Source: Mucilaginibacter gotjawali | GTDB taxonomy: Bacteria; Bacteroidota; Bacteroidia; Sphingobacteriales; Sphingobacteriaceae | Direction of reading: 5' to 3' | Assembly (NCBI RefSeq): GCF_002355435.1 | Contig: NZ_AP017313.1 | Span: 3,038,001-3,102,000, forward strand | DNA length: 64,000 nt | Part shown: positions 50,220 through 58,162 of the stretch, piece after piece | Numbering within the stretch: position 1 is the stretch's first letter | Layout of the letters: every line of letters starts with the position of its first letter | Translations under genes and position numbers: made by a program | Notes under the pieces: model-generated | Seen by the model: the letters and a program-made list of their open reading frames with translations, nothing else | Database searches by the model: none | What the model was told of the DNA's origin: nothing

Positions 50220-52322
50220 CTATCTTATTGTAGGTATCAATTGAAATTTGTCCGTGTGCTTTCTCTGATTCATTTTAGCGTTTGCGGCATCAAGCGTAAT
50301 TTTAGCTTGTTCTTTGGTTTCATTTATAATTGTTTCAGTTAGCTTTTTTGCTGCTTCTACCTTTTGTTCCTGACCTATATCCTCTACCTTTAATTGAGCT
50401 GTAAGGGCCGTATAAATAACCCCGGCCTGATCAACATAGCCAGCCTTTAAAGCCGTCACAAGTTCGTCGTTTGCCTTTTCAATTAGCTGTTTCCTTCGGG
50501 CTTCGTAAGTTTCGTTTTGCTCTAAAAGCGTAGCTAAATTCTTTTGGTTTTGTACTGTTTCAGATATGCTTGCTGAAGCTGTCAAAGGAGTTAAAAAGTC
50601 TTTTGTTTTGGATGCGGTCGCCTTTATGGTCGGGTCAGTTGAATTTAATTGCGCTTCGGTAGGCTGTAAACTTTTAAGGTATGCCAAATAGGTTTTAAAC
50701 CCGCCCAATTCATTACCGTAAAGCTTATCAGCTGTTTCGGTACCAACTTTTAATTTGAATGCCTGATATTCATTAAAAAGGGATTTCATTTGCTCTACCT
50801 GCGGCTTAAGTTTTTCAACCGCCTGTGAACCGGCCAAATCAGATAAAGCATTTGCCTGGATAGGGTCTAATGTTGAAGGGTCGATATATTTTGCACCGAT
50901 CTTGTCAGCATAAGCCGCGCCGCCACCGCCCGCATGCGCTTTATTGTAGTTCCTTATAAACTTATCACGAGCCTCATTTAATTTAATCAGGCTATCAGTT
51001 TCAAGCTTGAATTTTGCTTTTATTGCGTCGATCTCCTGCTGATCTTTGGTTTTTTCCTTAGAGGCATATTCTTGCTTAAGGGCATCAAGTTTTTCAAAGG
51101 CTGTTTTATAGGACGCAACCAATGTTTCCCCTGCTTTTACCGAAGGGTCTGTTTTAACTTTTGGTGTTTTTACAGGGTCTTGAGTGCCGTCGAAAAAATC
51201 TATTCCGGTAGCCTTCGCTAAATCCGCCGCCGCCTGTTGTGATTTTTTAGCAATTGCGCTGAATTTGTTTGCCTGGTCGTTAAGGTCTGAAATCTTTTGC
51301 TTTTCTGCATCAGCTTGACCTTTATTTAAATCGGCATAATACTTTTTAATTGCAGCGGGCGCATTACCCTGAAAACTTCCGTTATTGTTCTTTCCACCAA
51401 ATGGAGTAGGTGGATTAGCTGCAATTAATTGCGCTTCATAGGTTTTCTTTGCAGCATCGGAAAGGGCCAGCTGCGCGACAGCCTTTAAAAGAGTGATCTT
51501 AATAAAGGCATTCCCGTTTTTTACAATATCTTGTTCAGCCTGGTTTAAATTGTCGGCATATCCGATACTTGAACCTAACGTAGTATTGTACTCTTTTAAA
51601 ACTTTCGTCTTGTCCAAAAAGCCTTTTTTAGCAAGGTCAATATTAATTGTAAGCTCATTAATATTCTTTATTGCAGTGGTATAGTCAGACGATGCGTAGG
51701 CTTTATTAAGCTCTTCAAGTGCTAATTTAGCCTCTGAAGCAAGCGGGTTGAAAATTCTTAAATTTTCAACCCATTTAGCAAGGGCCTCAATTGCTTTTGC
51801 GCCTATCGTTACAGATAACATACCAACGCCAAGGCCGATTATTTGGCGGCTAAACATAGATACAACCCTTGCCCCTATAACCTGAACATCCGTAGCCCTA
51901 TTGATTGCATTTTGAAATTTACCCACCTTTTGCGTAACCGCTTCAACTTCTACCTCTACCTCTTTTATTTGGGGGACTACCGCGGCAACTGCTGGTGCAA
52001 TTTTTTCAATGGCGTTACCCATACTATCAAAACCCTCTTTTCCGGCGCGCCCTAACTTTTGTATTTGGATTTGTAAGTCCTGAATCTTTTGATTATAAAG
52101 TATAAGCCGCGCCGGGTCGGTTGATTTTTCCGCAATCGCCTGGTATGACTGCAATTGTATTTTTAATTGCATTATAGATTTTACTTGCATATCGGACGCG
52201 GTTACCGATGCTTTACCCGTTGCAAGTATATTTGTTTCGATTGTCTTAAGCCGGGTGTTTAGGTCTGTATCATCAATGCTTGCGGTATAATTCAAGCCCC
52301 CTTCATTTACGTTTACACTCAT
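50220..52322 (-). CDS. tape-measure protein, N-terminal part
   Basis: 700 aa. Starts M-S-V-N-V-N-E-G-G-L-N-Y-T-A-S-I-D-D-T-D, the opening of many Bacteroidota phage tape-measure proteins, then long coiled-coil stretches, a hydrophobic segment (S-R-Q-I-I-G-L-G-V-G-M-L-S-V-T near 158-172) and Lys/Ala/Gln-rich helices. Near the end the frame leaves the family pattern after D-A-A-N-A-K and stops a few codons later at 50220. In the other frame the protein goes on for about 530 residues. The full product would be near 1200 aa. Confidence 0.78.
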   Translation of the reverse strand: MSVNVNEGGLNYTASIDDTDLNTRLKTIETNILATGKASVTASDMQVKSIMQLKIQLQSYQAIAEKSTDPARLILYNQKIQDLQIQIQKLGRAGKEGFDSMGNAIEKIAPAVAAVVPQIKEVEVEVEAVTQKVGKFQNAINRATDVQVIGARVVSMFSRQIIGLGVGMLSVTIGAKAIEALAKWVENLRIFNPLASEAKLALEELNKAYASSDYTTAIKNINELTINIDLAKKGFLDKTKVLKEYNTTLGSSIGYADNLNQAEQDIVKNGNAFIKITLLKAVAQLALSDAAKKTYEAQLIAANPPTPFGGKNNNGSFQGNAPAAIKKYYADLNKGQADAEKQKISDLNDQANKFSAIAKKSQQAAADLAKATGIDFFDGTQDPVKTPKVKTDPSVKAGETLVASYKTAFEKLDALKQEYASKEKTKDQQEIDAIKAKFKLETDSLIKLNEARDKFIRNYNKAHAGGGGAAYADKIGAKYIDPSTLDPIQANALSDLAGSQAVEKLKPQVEQMKSLFNEYQAFKLKVGTETADKLYGNELGGFKTYLAYLKSLQPTEAQLNSTDPTIKATASKTKDFLTPLTASASISETVQNQKNLATLLEQNETYEARRKQLIEKANDELVTALKAGYVDQAGVIYTALTAQLKVEDIGQEQKVEAAKKLTETIINETKEQAKITLDAANAKMNQRKHTDKFQLIPTIR

Positions 52323-52353
52323 AATATTATCGTTTATAATTGGCTCTTATTAG

Positions 52354-53055
52354 TTAATTGACATTCAATCTATTTGATCGAGCGGCTGTATAGTCAGAAT
52401 TGTAATTTATTACAAACGCTGTAGCATCGGTTTTAACTTCCACGGCTTTTGTTAGCTCATTTTCTGACAAAAGATTTTGTAATTTTTCCATGTCGAAATA
52501 TGGTTTATACCCTGTTTCTTTAAAGCTTTCGAGCAATGAATTATAAGCACTTGCTAAATTTTGAAGCTTATTATATACCTCATGCTCAATATCAGTTTCG
52601 ATGTATGTACGGCAAAAATCTTCTTTGATTTTTTCATATCCGCTATCTGTTACAACAGGCACCCCGTTAACAATAGAAATAACATTGATCGGGAAAGCGT
52701 CACCGGATGCGTTTGCCCTGCCCGAGACTTTAAGAGCGCTTAATGCTGTTTTTAAGGCTATCAGATAAGTTTCTGTATTTGATAGCAAGTTGGCCCGGAT
52801 TTGTTTATTGATGGCACCTATTGCATTCAACGAGGCGTGTAAGCCGTCATTGTATAACTTCTCTGTTTTACCGGTGCCGAATGTTATAAACTCGTTAAAT
52901 ACTTCATCGTCAAAAGCCTGGCTTAATTCAAGATTTTCGTAAGCCTCTTTAAGTTTAATAACGTTTTTTTGGATTTCAGGTAAATTTGTAAGGATGCTTT
53001 TAAAAATAGCTTCGTCCTGGAAAATTAGCTTGCGTTCTTGTGGTTTTTTTTTCAT
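52354..53055 (-). CDS. hypothetical protein of the element, tail-assembly position
   Basis: 233 aa, unrecognised, helical, no signal peptide. It lies immediately upstream of the tape-measure gene on the same strand, where tail-assembly chaperones or tail-tube-associated proteins are encoded in phages. The N-terminus is basic (M-K-K-K-P-Q-E-R-K) and A-F-D-D-E-V-F-N-E-F-I-T-F-G-T-G-K-T-E-K does not match a P-loop. Role is inference from position only. Confidence 0.5.
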   Translation of the reverse strand: MKKKPQERKLIFQDEAIFKSILTNLPEIQKNVIKLKEAYENLELSQAFDDEVFNEFITFGTGKTEKLYNDGLHASLNAIGAINKQIRANLLSNTETYLIALKTALSALKVSGRANASGDAFPINVISIVNGVPVVTDSGYEKIKEDFCRTYIETDIEHEVYNKLQNLASAYNSLLESFKETGYKPYFDMEKLQNLLSENELTKAVEVKTDATAFVINYNSDYTAARSNRLNVN

Positions 53056-53066
53056 TTTTATTATGA

Positions 53067-53972
53067 TTAAGAGTTAACTATTTTTAATTGGTAGGCGGCG
53101 TTCATTTTCTCTGCCAATCCTTCGATATTGCTTTTTAGCGGGTCGCTGGCTTTTGGATTTTCTTGAACCTCTATAAAATGGGTAATTTCCTCATTGTCGA
53201 ATTTCCGTCTTAAACTTTCGGCTTGTTCGATTAATACCAGTGCTTTGCTTTTTGGTTCGGTTTTTGCAAACTGATTATTTTTCAAAGGATAAAAACCGGC
53301 ATAATTGCTACCAATAGCATTTTCAATGATCTGCTTTGCATTTTCGGGATTGTTGGCGCTGTCTTTTTTTAGCTTATTGTATGCAATCAGCGTGCTATCG
53401 TAACTTTTGTAATTTTCGCGCCGTTCTTTTTTAAATTTAAGCCAGGTATTAAAAGCTTCAGAATAATCAGGCTCAATAAAATCTAATTCAATAAAAGCTT
53501 TTTGTTTTATAGGTTTTACTGTTTTATTATTTACTGTTTTATTAATGTGCGCACTGGACACTGTATTGGTAACCGGATTGCTAACAGCACAGCTATCTAC
53601 ATTGGTAACTGAACCGCTAACCGTATTGCCAGTCGGTTTTCCGTGTAGCACTTTTAATGAAATCTTAGCCCTGGCCCATTGATTCATACCCTTTTCGTAA
53701 CTGTCAAATAGTCCTTTTTCATTAAAAAAGTCCATTGCCCTACGGTAAGTATCTTTGTCAACCCTTGATAATTGGATGATGTATTGAAAATCAACATCGA
53801 ATACAATTGACCAATAAGTAGAATTGTTTATTGATAGTAGGGCGAAATAAACCGATCTGTAATTACCTGTTAAGCCCGATAATTCAGTTACACACAAATA
53901 ATCAAATTCCTTTACTTGCTTAAAATAGTCTATTCTACTATCGGTGAGGCTCATTGAATACTTTCCTTCCAA
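53067..53972 (-). CDS. phage-type replication protein (winged-helix plus DnaT-like C-terminus)
   Basis: 301 aa. The N-terminal part (residues 1-110, with a start also possible at residue 7, M-S-L-T-D-S) looks like a winged-helix replisome-organiser domain. The C-terminal part has S-T-L-I-A-Y-N-K-L-K-K-D-S and I-I-E-N-A-I-G-S-N-Y-A-G-F-Y-P-L-K-N-N, the DnaT-like signature of phage replication proteins that bring in the host helicase. Middle region is Val/Ser/Asn-rich linker. Suggests the element can replicate after excision. Confidence 0.68.
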   Translation of the reverse strand: MEGKYSMSLTDSRIDYFKQVKEFDYLCVTELSGLTGNYRSVYFALLSINNSTYWSIVFDVDFQYIIQLSRVDKDTYRRAMDFFNEKGLFDSYEKGMNQWARAKISLKVLHGKPTGNTVSGSVTNVDSCAVSNPVTNTVSSAHINKTVNNKTVKPIKQKAFIELDFIEPDYSEAFNTWLKFKKERRENYKSYDSTLIAYNKLKKDSANNPENAKQIIENAIGSNYAGFYPLKNNQFAKTEPKSKALVLIEQAESLRRKFDNEEITHFIEVQENPKASDPLKSNIEGLAEKMNAAYQLKIVNS

Positions 53973-54020
53973 TTGAACCTAACAAAGTGTAAAAAAGCCT
54001 TACCATGCCTTTGATTGGGA

Positions 54021-54323
54021 TTAAGCATGTTTTAACCCTTTCCGATTACTTGCTAAAGCAGCGTCAACTTCTGATTTTTTGAAGTAAATAGTTCGGCCAG
54101 TTTGATAAAAAGGAAATACGCCGCGTTTCTTATAAACGCAGATTGTTTGTGGGGTACACCCCAGGTAATCAGACAGGCCCTTGCTGTCAAAGCGCTGATC
54201 TTGACTTGCAATTAGATTTTCGGAAGGTAACTGATTTTCTAATTTGAGGTTTTGGATTGTCAAATTAACTACGTTTTGAACGAGTTCTTTAACGTCCTGA
54301 TGCGACATTGTGATAACTTGCAT
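54021..54323 (-). CDS. HTH/excisionase-type protein (near the integrase)
   Basis: 100 aa from the ATG at 54323 (M-Q-V-I-T-M-S-H-Q-D-V); a longer frame from 54395 adds 24 basic residues and may not be used. The C-terminal half is a MerR/excisionase-type HTH: S-D-Y-L-G-C-T-P-Q-T-I-C-V-Y-K-K-R-G and Y-F-K-K-S-E-V-D-A-A-L. It sits between the replication gene and the integrase gene, the usual place of an excisionase. Confidence 0.75.
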   Translation of the reverse strand: MQVITMSHQDVKELVQNVVNLTIQNLKLENQLPSENLIASQDQRFDSKGLSDYLGCTPQTICVYKKRGVFPFYQTGRTIYFKKSEVDAALASNRKGLKHA

Positions 54324-54532
54324 AGATTGATAATTAATGTAAATTGATCGGCCCGTGCGCGAACCTTTTTTACATTTATTACCCTTGCTATTCACCGAAT
54401 CAAAACCCTTTAAGTGCGCGGCCCTAAAGTTTTATGTTCGTCTAATGAAATCAAGTTTACATCATGTTTGAATCAAATGTATGAAATAAAATTAACTATA
54501 AAGAAATAATTATATTATTTCATGAAAATAGG

Positions 54533-55858
54533 CTATAGTCCTAACTTTTGCAACGCCTCTGATAGCAACTTTGCTTTATCATCATTTGTAGCTCTTATAT
54601 ACTTCAAAAAGCTGGTTTCCGTCTTATGGCCGGTTGCACTCATTATAAGCATCGGGGGGATGCCAGCTTTAAACATGTTGGTCGCATAGCTGCGGCGGCA
54701 GCAATGGCTTGTGACTAAGCTATAAAGAGGCTTGATGCTCTCATTATCGGTATTGCCTTTTGTGTTTTTTACTGTTATTAGTTCAGTCAAGCCCGCTAAT
54801 TCTGAAACATATTTAATGTAGTCGTTAAATTTTTGATTAGACATAGTAGGCAACTCACCTGGGTATTTATTTAACACGGGGTGTAGGCGGCTCATGATCG
54901 GAATGGTTACCCGGCCCCCTGTTTTAATTTGCTTGATATTGATAAAATTTCCGTTAATATTTGAAGGCTCCAACGTGCTATAATCACTGAATCGCAGCCC
55001 TGTATATGAACCAATTAAAAACAAATCCCTGACTTTATCTAAAACAGAGTAGTTAATATTTACAACTTCTTTCCCTTTTACAGCTTTAAAGAATTTCGTT
55101 TTATCTGATAAATCTAAAGCAGATATTTTGTTTATCTGATCGGCGTTTAAATACAAAGTGTCAGCTTCATACGAAGGCATCACAAAGTCTTTAGTATTGA
55201 ACCCTGTAGTATTGCTTTCGCTCATTACGGTTTTAATATCTTTGATATAGCCAGCAAATGTTGATTTCTCTTTTTGCTCGACCGAATAACAATAAAATCT
55301 AAAATCTTCATAAAAATCTTTGTTTATATCTTCAAAGTTCAAGGCGTTAATTTTCGAATATTTCATGTACCGCTGAAGCGCCGATAAAGCTATGCCGTAG
55401 TTTTTAATGGAATTTCGGGAATACCTACTACCCTTGTTTTTGCCGGTTGAAATTAGCCGTTTACCGCTTTTGCTATCTTCGATGATTTTATCAAAAAATG
55501 TAATTACGTCATGTTTAAAATCAGGTTTGGCTTCAGGTTTTGGCTTAAAAATAAAATCCAACTGTTCACGAAGATATTGTACTGTGAGTTTGTCGCCTTT
55601 GGCCGTAGATGCAATTGTTACCGCGTTGGCTGCAATGTCTGCAAGTTTATTATTATCCTGATCGGAATAGGGTGCAGTGTTCCTGATGGGCTTTATGGTA
55701 TTACTGCTGTTGCATTCGGGCCGAAAGTATTTTATATCAATTCTTATCCCGGTATAGTACTGTAGTCGTTTACCTGACCCGATGGAATAAAACATATTTA
55801 TTGCTTGCTTGCCGTTTGGGGTTGATCGGGGTTCAAGATAGAATTTCGGCTTTGCCAT
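54533..55858 (-). CDS. tyrosine recombinase / integrase
   Basis: 441 aa from the ATG at 55858 (M-A-K-P-K-F-Y-L-E-P-R-S); the ATG at 55885 adds nine residues. Bacteroidota-type phage integrase: N-terminal arm-binding domain, SAM-like core-binding domain, and catalytic domain with R in Y-T-G-L-R-F-S-D-Y, H-x-x-R in S-H-C-C-R-R-S-Y-A-T and nucleophile Tyr in S-F-L-K-Y-I-R-A. All catalytic positions are seen. It integrates at the 3' end of tRNA-Leu(CAA), as shown by the flanking repeats. Confidence 0.93.
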   Translation of the reverse strand: MAKPKFYLEPRSTPNGKQAINMFYSIGSGKRLQYYTGIRIDIKYFRPECNSSNTIKPIRNTAPYSDQDNNKLADIAANAVTIASTAKGDKLTVQYLREQLDFIFKPKPEAKPDFKHDVITFFDKIIEDSKSGKRLISTGKNKGSRYSRNSIKNYGIALSALQRYMKYSKINALNFEDINKDFYEDFRFYCYSVEQKEKSTFAGYIKDIKTVMSESNTTGFNTKDFVMPSYEADTLYLNADQINKISALDLSDKTKFFKAVKGKEVVNINYSVLDKVRDLFLIGSYTGLRFSDYSTLEPSNINGNFINIKQIKTGGRVTIPIMSRLHPVLNKYPGELPTMSNQKFNDYIKYVSELAGLTELITVKNTKGNTDNESIKPLYSLVTSHCCRRSYATNMFKAGIPPMLIMSATGHKTETSFLKYIRATNDDKAKLLSEALQKLGL

Positions 55859-56028
55859 TTGTGTATGTAAATTGTATTGAAACATTCAAATATACATACA
55901 CTTTTTGTCTTAATCAAACTTCATCGGTCATAATCTATCATAATAAAAAGCCTTTTTTATGACCTATAATAAGGGTTTTCATTCATAAATCATCACTTAG
56001 CCCAATTAATCAGTACAATAATTGTACA

Positions 56029-56042
56029 CCGGCTCTGGGTAC
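56029..56042. other. attR
   Basis: CCGGCTCTGGGTAC, the second copy of the tRNA-Leu acceptor end, 170 bp from the integrase start. The gap between integrase and attR is AT-rich and has no gene. Confidence 0.8.
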
Positions 56043-56045
56043 CGA

Positions 56046-56073
56046 AAAGCCCCCGAGAAATCGGGGGCTTTGC
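56046..56073. terminator. intrinsic terminator right of attR
   Basis: AAAGCCCCCGA (56046-56056) and TCGGGGGCTTT (56061-56071), 11-bp perfect stem with a GAAA loop. Probably the original terminator of tRNA-Leu(CAA) before integration. Confidence 0.85.
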
Positions 56074-56093
56074 TATTATACCCCAATAAATTA

Positions 56094-56495
56094 TTATGCT
56101 TGCTTAGCCGGTAAATCCCATGGGTTTAGTAATTTCAGACCATTTATTCCTTTAAAATCAGAAATATTCCGGGTTATCAACGTGATGTCATTTACGAACG
56201 CGGTTGCCGCGATAATGGCATCAGGTAGTTTAATTTTACGTGATTTACAAATAGAAATGGTGTTATCGACAACAATCCCGTTCAAATCAAGGATTATGCT
56301 TTCGCTTACAAAATCCTGAAGAATCCTATAGGATTCAGGTGTTGTATTAAATCTCAAAACCTCAATTTTAGTAATTACAGAAATTTTAGGGATGTCATCA
56401 ATTATGGAATGCATTATTTCCATTCCGTCTGGCGGTAATTTGCTGTCCAAATAACCGATAACAACATTGGAGTCTATTAAATATCCCTGTCCCAC
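56094..56495 (-). CDS. PIN-domain toxin, VapC type (copy 2)
   Basis: 133 aa, GTG start supported by homology and by the same 19-bp overlap with its antitoxin as in copy 1. PIN acids: D in I-D-S-N (7-10), E in K-I-E-V-L, D in K-L-P-D-A-I-I-A-A-T-A, N/D in T-R-N-I-S-D-F. The block K-L-P-D-A-I-I-A-A-T-A is identical to copy 1. It lies just outside the right end of the integrated element. Paralog of 11009-11389. Confidence 0.85.
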   Translation of the reverse strand: MGQGYLIDSNVVIGYLDSKLPPDGMEIMHSIIDDIPKISVITKIEVLRFNTTPESYRILQDFVSESIILDLNGIVVDNTISICKSRKIKLPDAIIAATAFVNDITLITRNISDFKGINGLKLLNPWDLPAKQA

Positions 56496-56695
56496 TCGTT
56501 TCTGCTATCAGCTATGGATTTTTGAAAATTATTGTACTCCTCATCCGAAAGTTTCAGTGACCCAGAAAACCGATCGGATAGTTTTCCTTTGGTGGGCGAA
56601 CTTTTTTTTAATACTTTAACTATATTTAAAGCTTCCAGATCTTCAATCAGTTTGTAAGCTTTATTATTATTGATCTGTAACAAAACTGTTTCCAT
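56477..56695 (-). CDS. antitoxin of a VapBC-type pair (copy 2)
   Basis: 72 aa from the ATG at 56695 (a TTG three codons earlier is less likely). C-terminal F-S-G-S-L-K-L to N-E-W-D-R-D-I matches copy 1; the N-terminus (M-E-T-V-L-L-Q-I-N-N-N-K-A-Y-K-L-I-E-D-L-E-A-L) is different and helical. Called antitoxin from position and from the shared C-terminus. Confidence 0.72.
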   Translation of the reverse strand: METVLLQINNNKAYKLIEDLEALNIVKVLKKSSPTKGKLSDRFSGSLKLSDEEYNNFQKSIADSRNEWDRDI

Positions 56696-56792
56696 CCTTA
56701 TCAAATATCTTGTTTAACAAAGATACAAAACTTATCTATTCAAATTACCGAGAATTAACTAAGTTCCGGGTGTAGCAAAGCCCACAATAAAT

Positions 56793-56975
56793 GAGGGCAC
56801 TGAAAAAGTGACTATTCATCAAAAGAGGGCTGTTTTCAATAATGAAAACAGCCCTCTTTTTCTTTGACTTGTTTGGGAAGGTGGTGGAGCTCACTTTCAT
56901 GCAGACGATTCTCAGAGCCTCCATTTTAGTTGTAAAACTACCTATTTAACTTTAAAGGACTTTTTCAGTGCCCTC
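56793..56975. mobile_element. 183-bp MITE with 17-bp terminal inverted repeats
   Basis: GAGGGCACTGAAAAAGT (56793-56809) is the exact reverse complement of 56959-56975. Directly outside are identical 8-bp repeats CAATAAAT (56785-56792 and 56976-56983), a target-site duplication. No coding capacity. It must be moved by a transposase from elsewhere; family not determined. Confidence 0.88.
56821..56862. terminator. bidirectional terminator carried by the MITE
   Basis: AAAAGAGGGCTGTTTTC (56821-56837), loop AATAAT, GAAAACAGCCCTCTTTT (56844-56860): a perfect 17-bp stem with A and T runs at its ends. Confidence 0.8.
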
Positions 56976-57016
56976 CAATAAATCGGGGGGCTTTGTTATT
57001 TAATATGAATTCCTGA

Positions 57017-58162
57017 TTAACCTTTCTTTAAAGTGATCACCGTAATTTCCGGCCAGATACCCAGCCTGCCTTTAAACCCTAAAAAGCCAAAGCCTCGGTT
57101 TACATAAAGGTATTTGCCCTTCTTTTCGTAAAGACCGGCCCATTGCGGGTAAACGTATTTCACCGGGCTCCATTGAAAGCCAAACAGCTCGATACCGAAC
57201 TGCATGCCGTGTGTATGCCCGGCCAGCGACAGGTTGATGTGTTTATCATGTTCAAGGGTCTTTGCTTCCCAATGCGAAGGATCATGCGACATCAGGATCT
57301 TAAATTCATCATCAGTAACATTTGCAGCAGCTTTGGTTAAACTACCATATTTGTGGAATCCACCTTTCCCCCAGTTCTCTACTCCTATCAACGCAATTGA
57401 ACCGCCATCTTTTTTTACCTGTACCGCATCATTCAGCAAAAGCTTAAAGCCAATCTCTTTGTGTACTTTTTTCAGGCGAACCAGGTTGGCGGCTTGTGCA
57501 GCTTCGCTTTCCCAGCGGGTATAGTCGCCGTAATCATGGTTACCTAAAACTGAATATTTGCCGAAAGGTGCTTTCAGTTTAGCGAAGGTATCTATCCATG
57601 GATCCATTTCGCTGGCCACATTGTTAACCAGGTCGCCGGTAAATAATATCAGGTCGCTGTTTTGCTCGTTAACAAGGGATACGCCTTTTTCAACACCCTT
57701 TTTGCTGGTAAAACTGCCTGCATGGATGTCTGATAATTGGGTTATTGTAAAGCCATCAAACGCGTTCGGAAGGTCAGGGAATTTTAGCGTAAGCCGGTGT
57801 ACTTTATAGCGGTGCCGCCCGCCCGTCATACCGTAAAGTAAACTTAAAAACACGAAAGCGGTAATTAATACGGCCAGTTCACTAACCCAGATACTATGGG
57901 GCGGAAAGTGCCGGAACGCCCTGATAATATCCTCCAGCAATAATAAAGGCGAGGCGAAAATTTTAGGAACAAAAACCAGCAAGGTTAGAGCCATTAACCA
58001 TGCAATTGAATTTCCCGGCGGCCGGTTAGTCCTGCGCTGCCTGATCACTACAGCAAATCCTAAGGCGATCAGCAGATCAAACAGCCAGTATCCCCATAAA
58101 ATAAATTGATTACTCGTTAAGGTAGCAATAGCGTGAAAAAATAAATATCGGCAAGTATCCAA
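57017..58162 (-). CDS. membrane metallophosphoesterase, N-terminus frameshifted
   Basis: Calcineurin-type phosphoesterase, 381 aa as shown. Metal motifs: L-S-D-I-H-A-G (D, H), F-T-G-D-L, G-N-H-D-Y, M-S-H-D-P, A-G-H-T-H-G; three membrane helices precede them. The first residues come from a TTG at 58162, but another frame gives a natural start, ATG at 58194, M-K-Q-R-L-P-F-V-L-L-A-W-I-L-A-D-I-Y. Adding one A (forward strand) to the six-A run at 58136-58141 joins D-I-Y-F-F with H-A-I-A-T-L-T, as in family members. So the gene is either disrupted or carries a one-base consensus error. Substrate unknown; relatives act on UDP-diacylglucosamine or other phosphoesters. Confidence 0.82.
   Translation of the reverse strand: MDTCRYLFFHAIATLTSNQFILWGYWLFDLLIALGFAVVIRQRRTNRPPGNSIAWLMALTLLVFVPKIFASPLLLLEDIIRAFRHFPPHSIWVSELAVLITAFVFLSLLYGMTGGRHRYKVHRLTLKFPDLPNAFDGFTITQLSDIHAGSFTSKKGVEKGVSLVNEQNSDLILFTGDLVNNVASEMDPWIDTFAKLKAPFGKYSVLGNHDYGDYTRWESEAAQAANLVRLKKVHKEIGFKLLLNDAVQVKKDGGSIALIGVENWGKGGFHKYGSLTKAAANVTDDEFKILMSHDPSHWEAKTLEHDKHINLSLAGHTHGMQFGIELFGFQWSPVKYVYPQWAGLYEKKGKYLYVNRGFGFLGFKGRLGIWPEITVITLKKG

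Larger units (their letters stand above)
45836..56042. mobile_element. integrated element in tRNA-Leu(CAA), phage remnant or satellite
   Basis: About 10.2 kb between 14-bp direct repeats of the tRNA 3' end. Tyrosine integrase next to the right end, two excisionase-like HTH proteins, DnaT-like replication protein, tape-measure protein, TerS-like protein and several unknowns. Most genes lie on the minus strand from 55.9 to 48.4 kb, the rest near the tRNA on the plus strand. No capsid, portal, protease, large terminase, tail fibre or lysis gene. Base composition looks more AT-rich than the flanks. Confidence 0.8.
56774..56997. terminator. terminator hairpin split by a MITE
   Basis: AGCAAAGCCC (56774-56783) and GGGCTTTGTT (56988-56997) would form a 10-bp stem with one G-T pair if the 191 bp of MITE plus target duplication between them were removed. 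It would end the metallophosphoesterase transcript on the minus strand. The two arms are now 204 bp apart. Confidence 0.72.

Noticed and set aside
56094..56704. Second VapBC pair as cargo of the integrated element
   Set aside because: It lies outside the 14-bp repeat and beyond the terminator at 56046-56071; a nested second repeat was not found.
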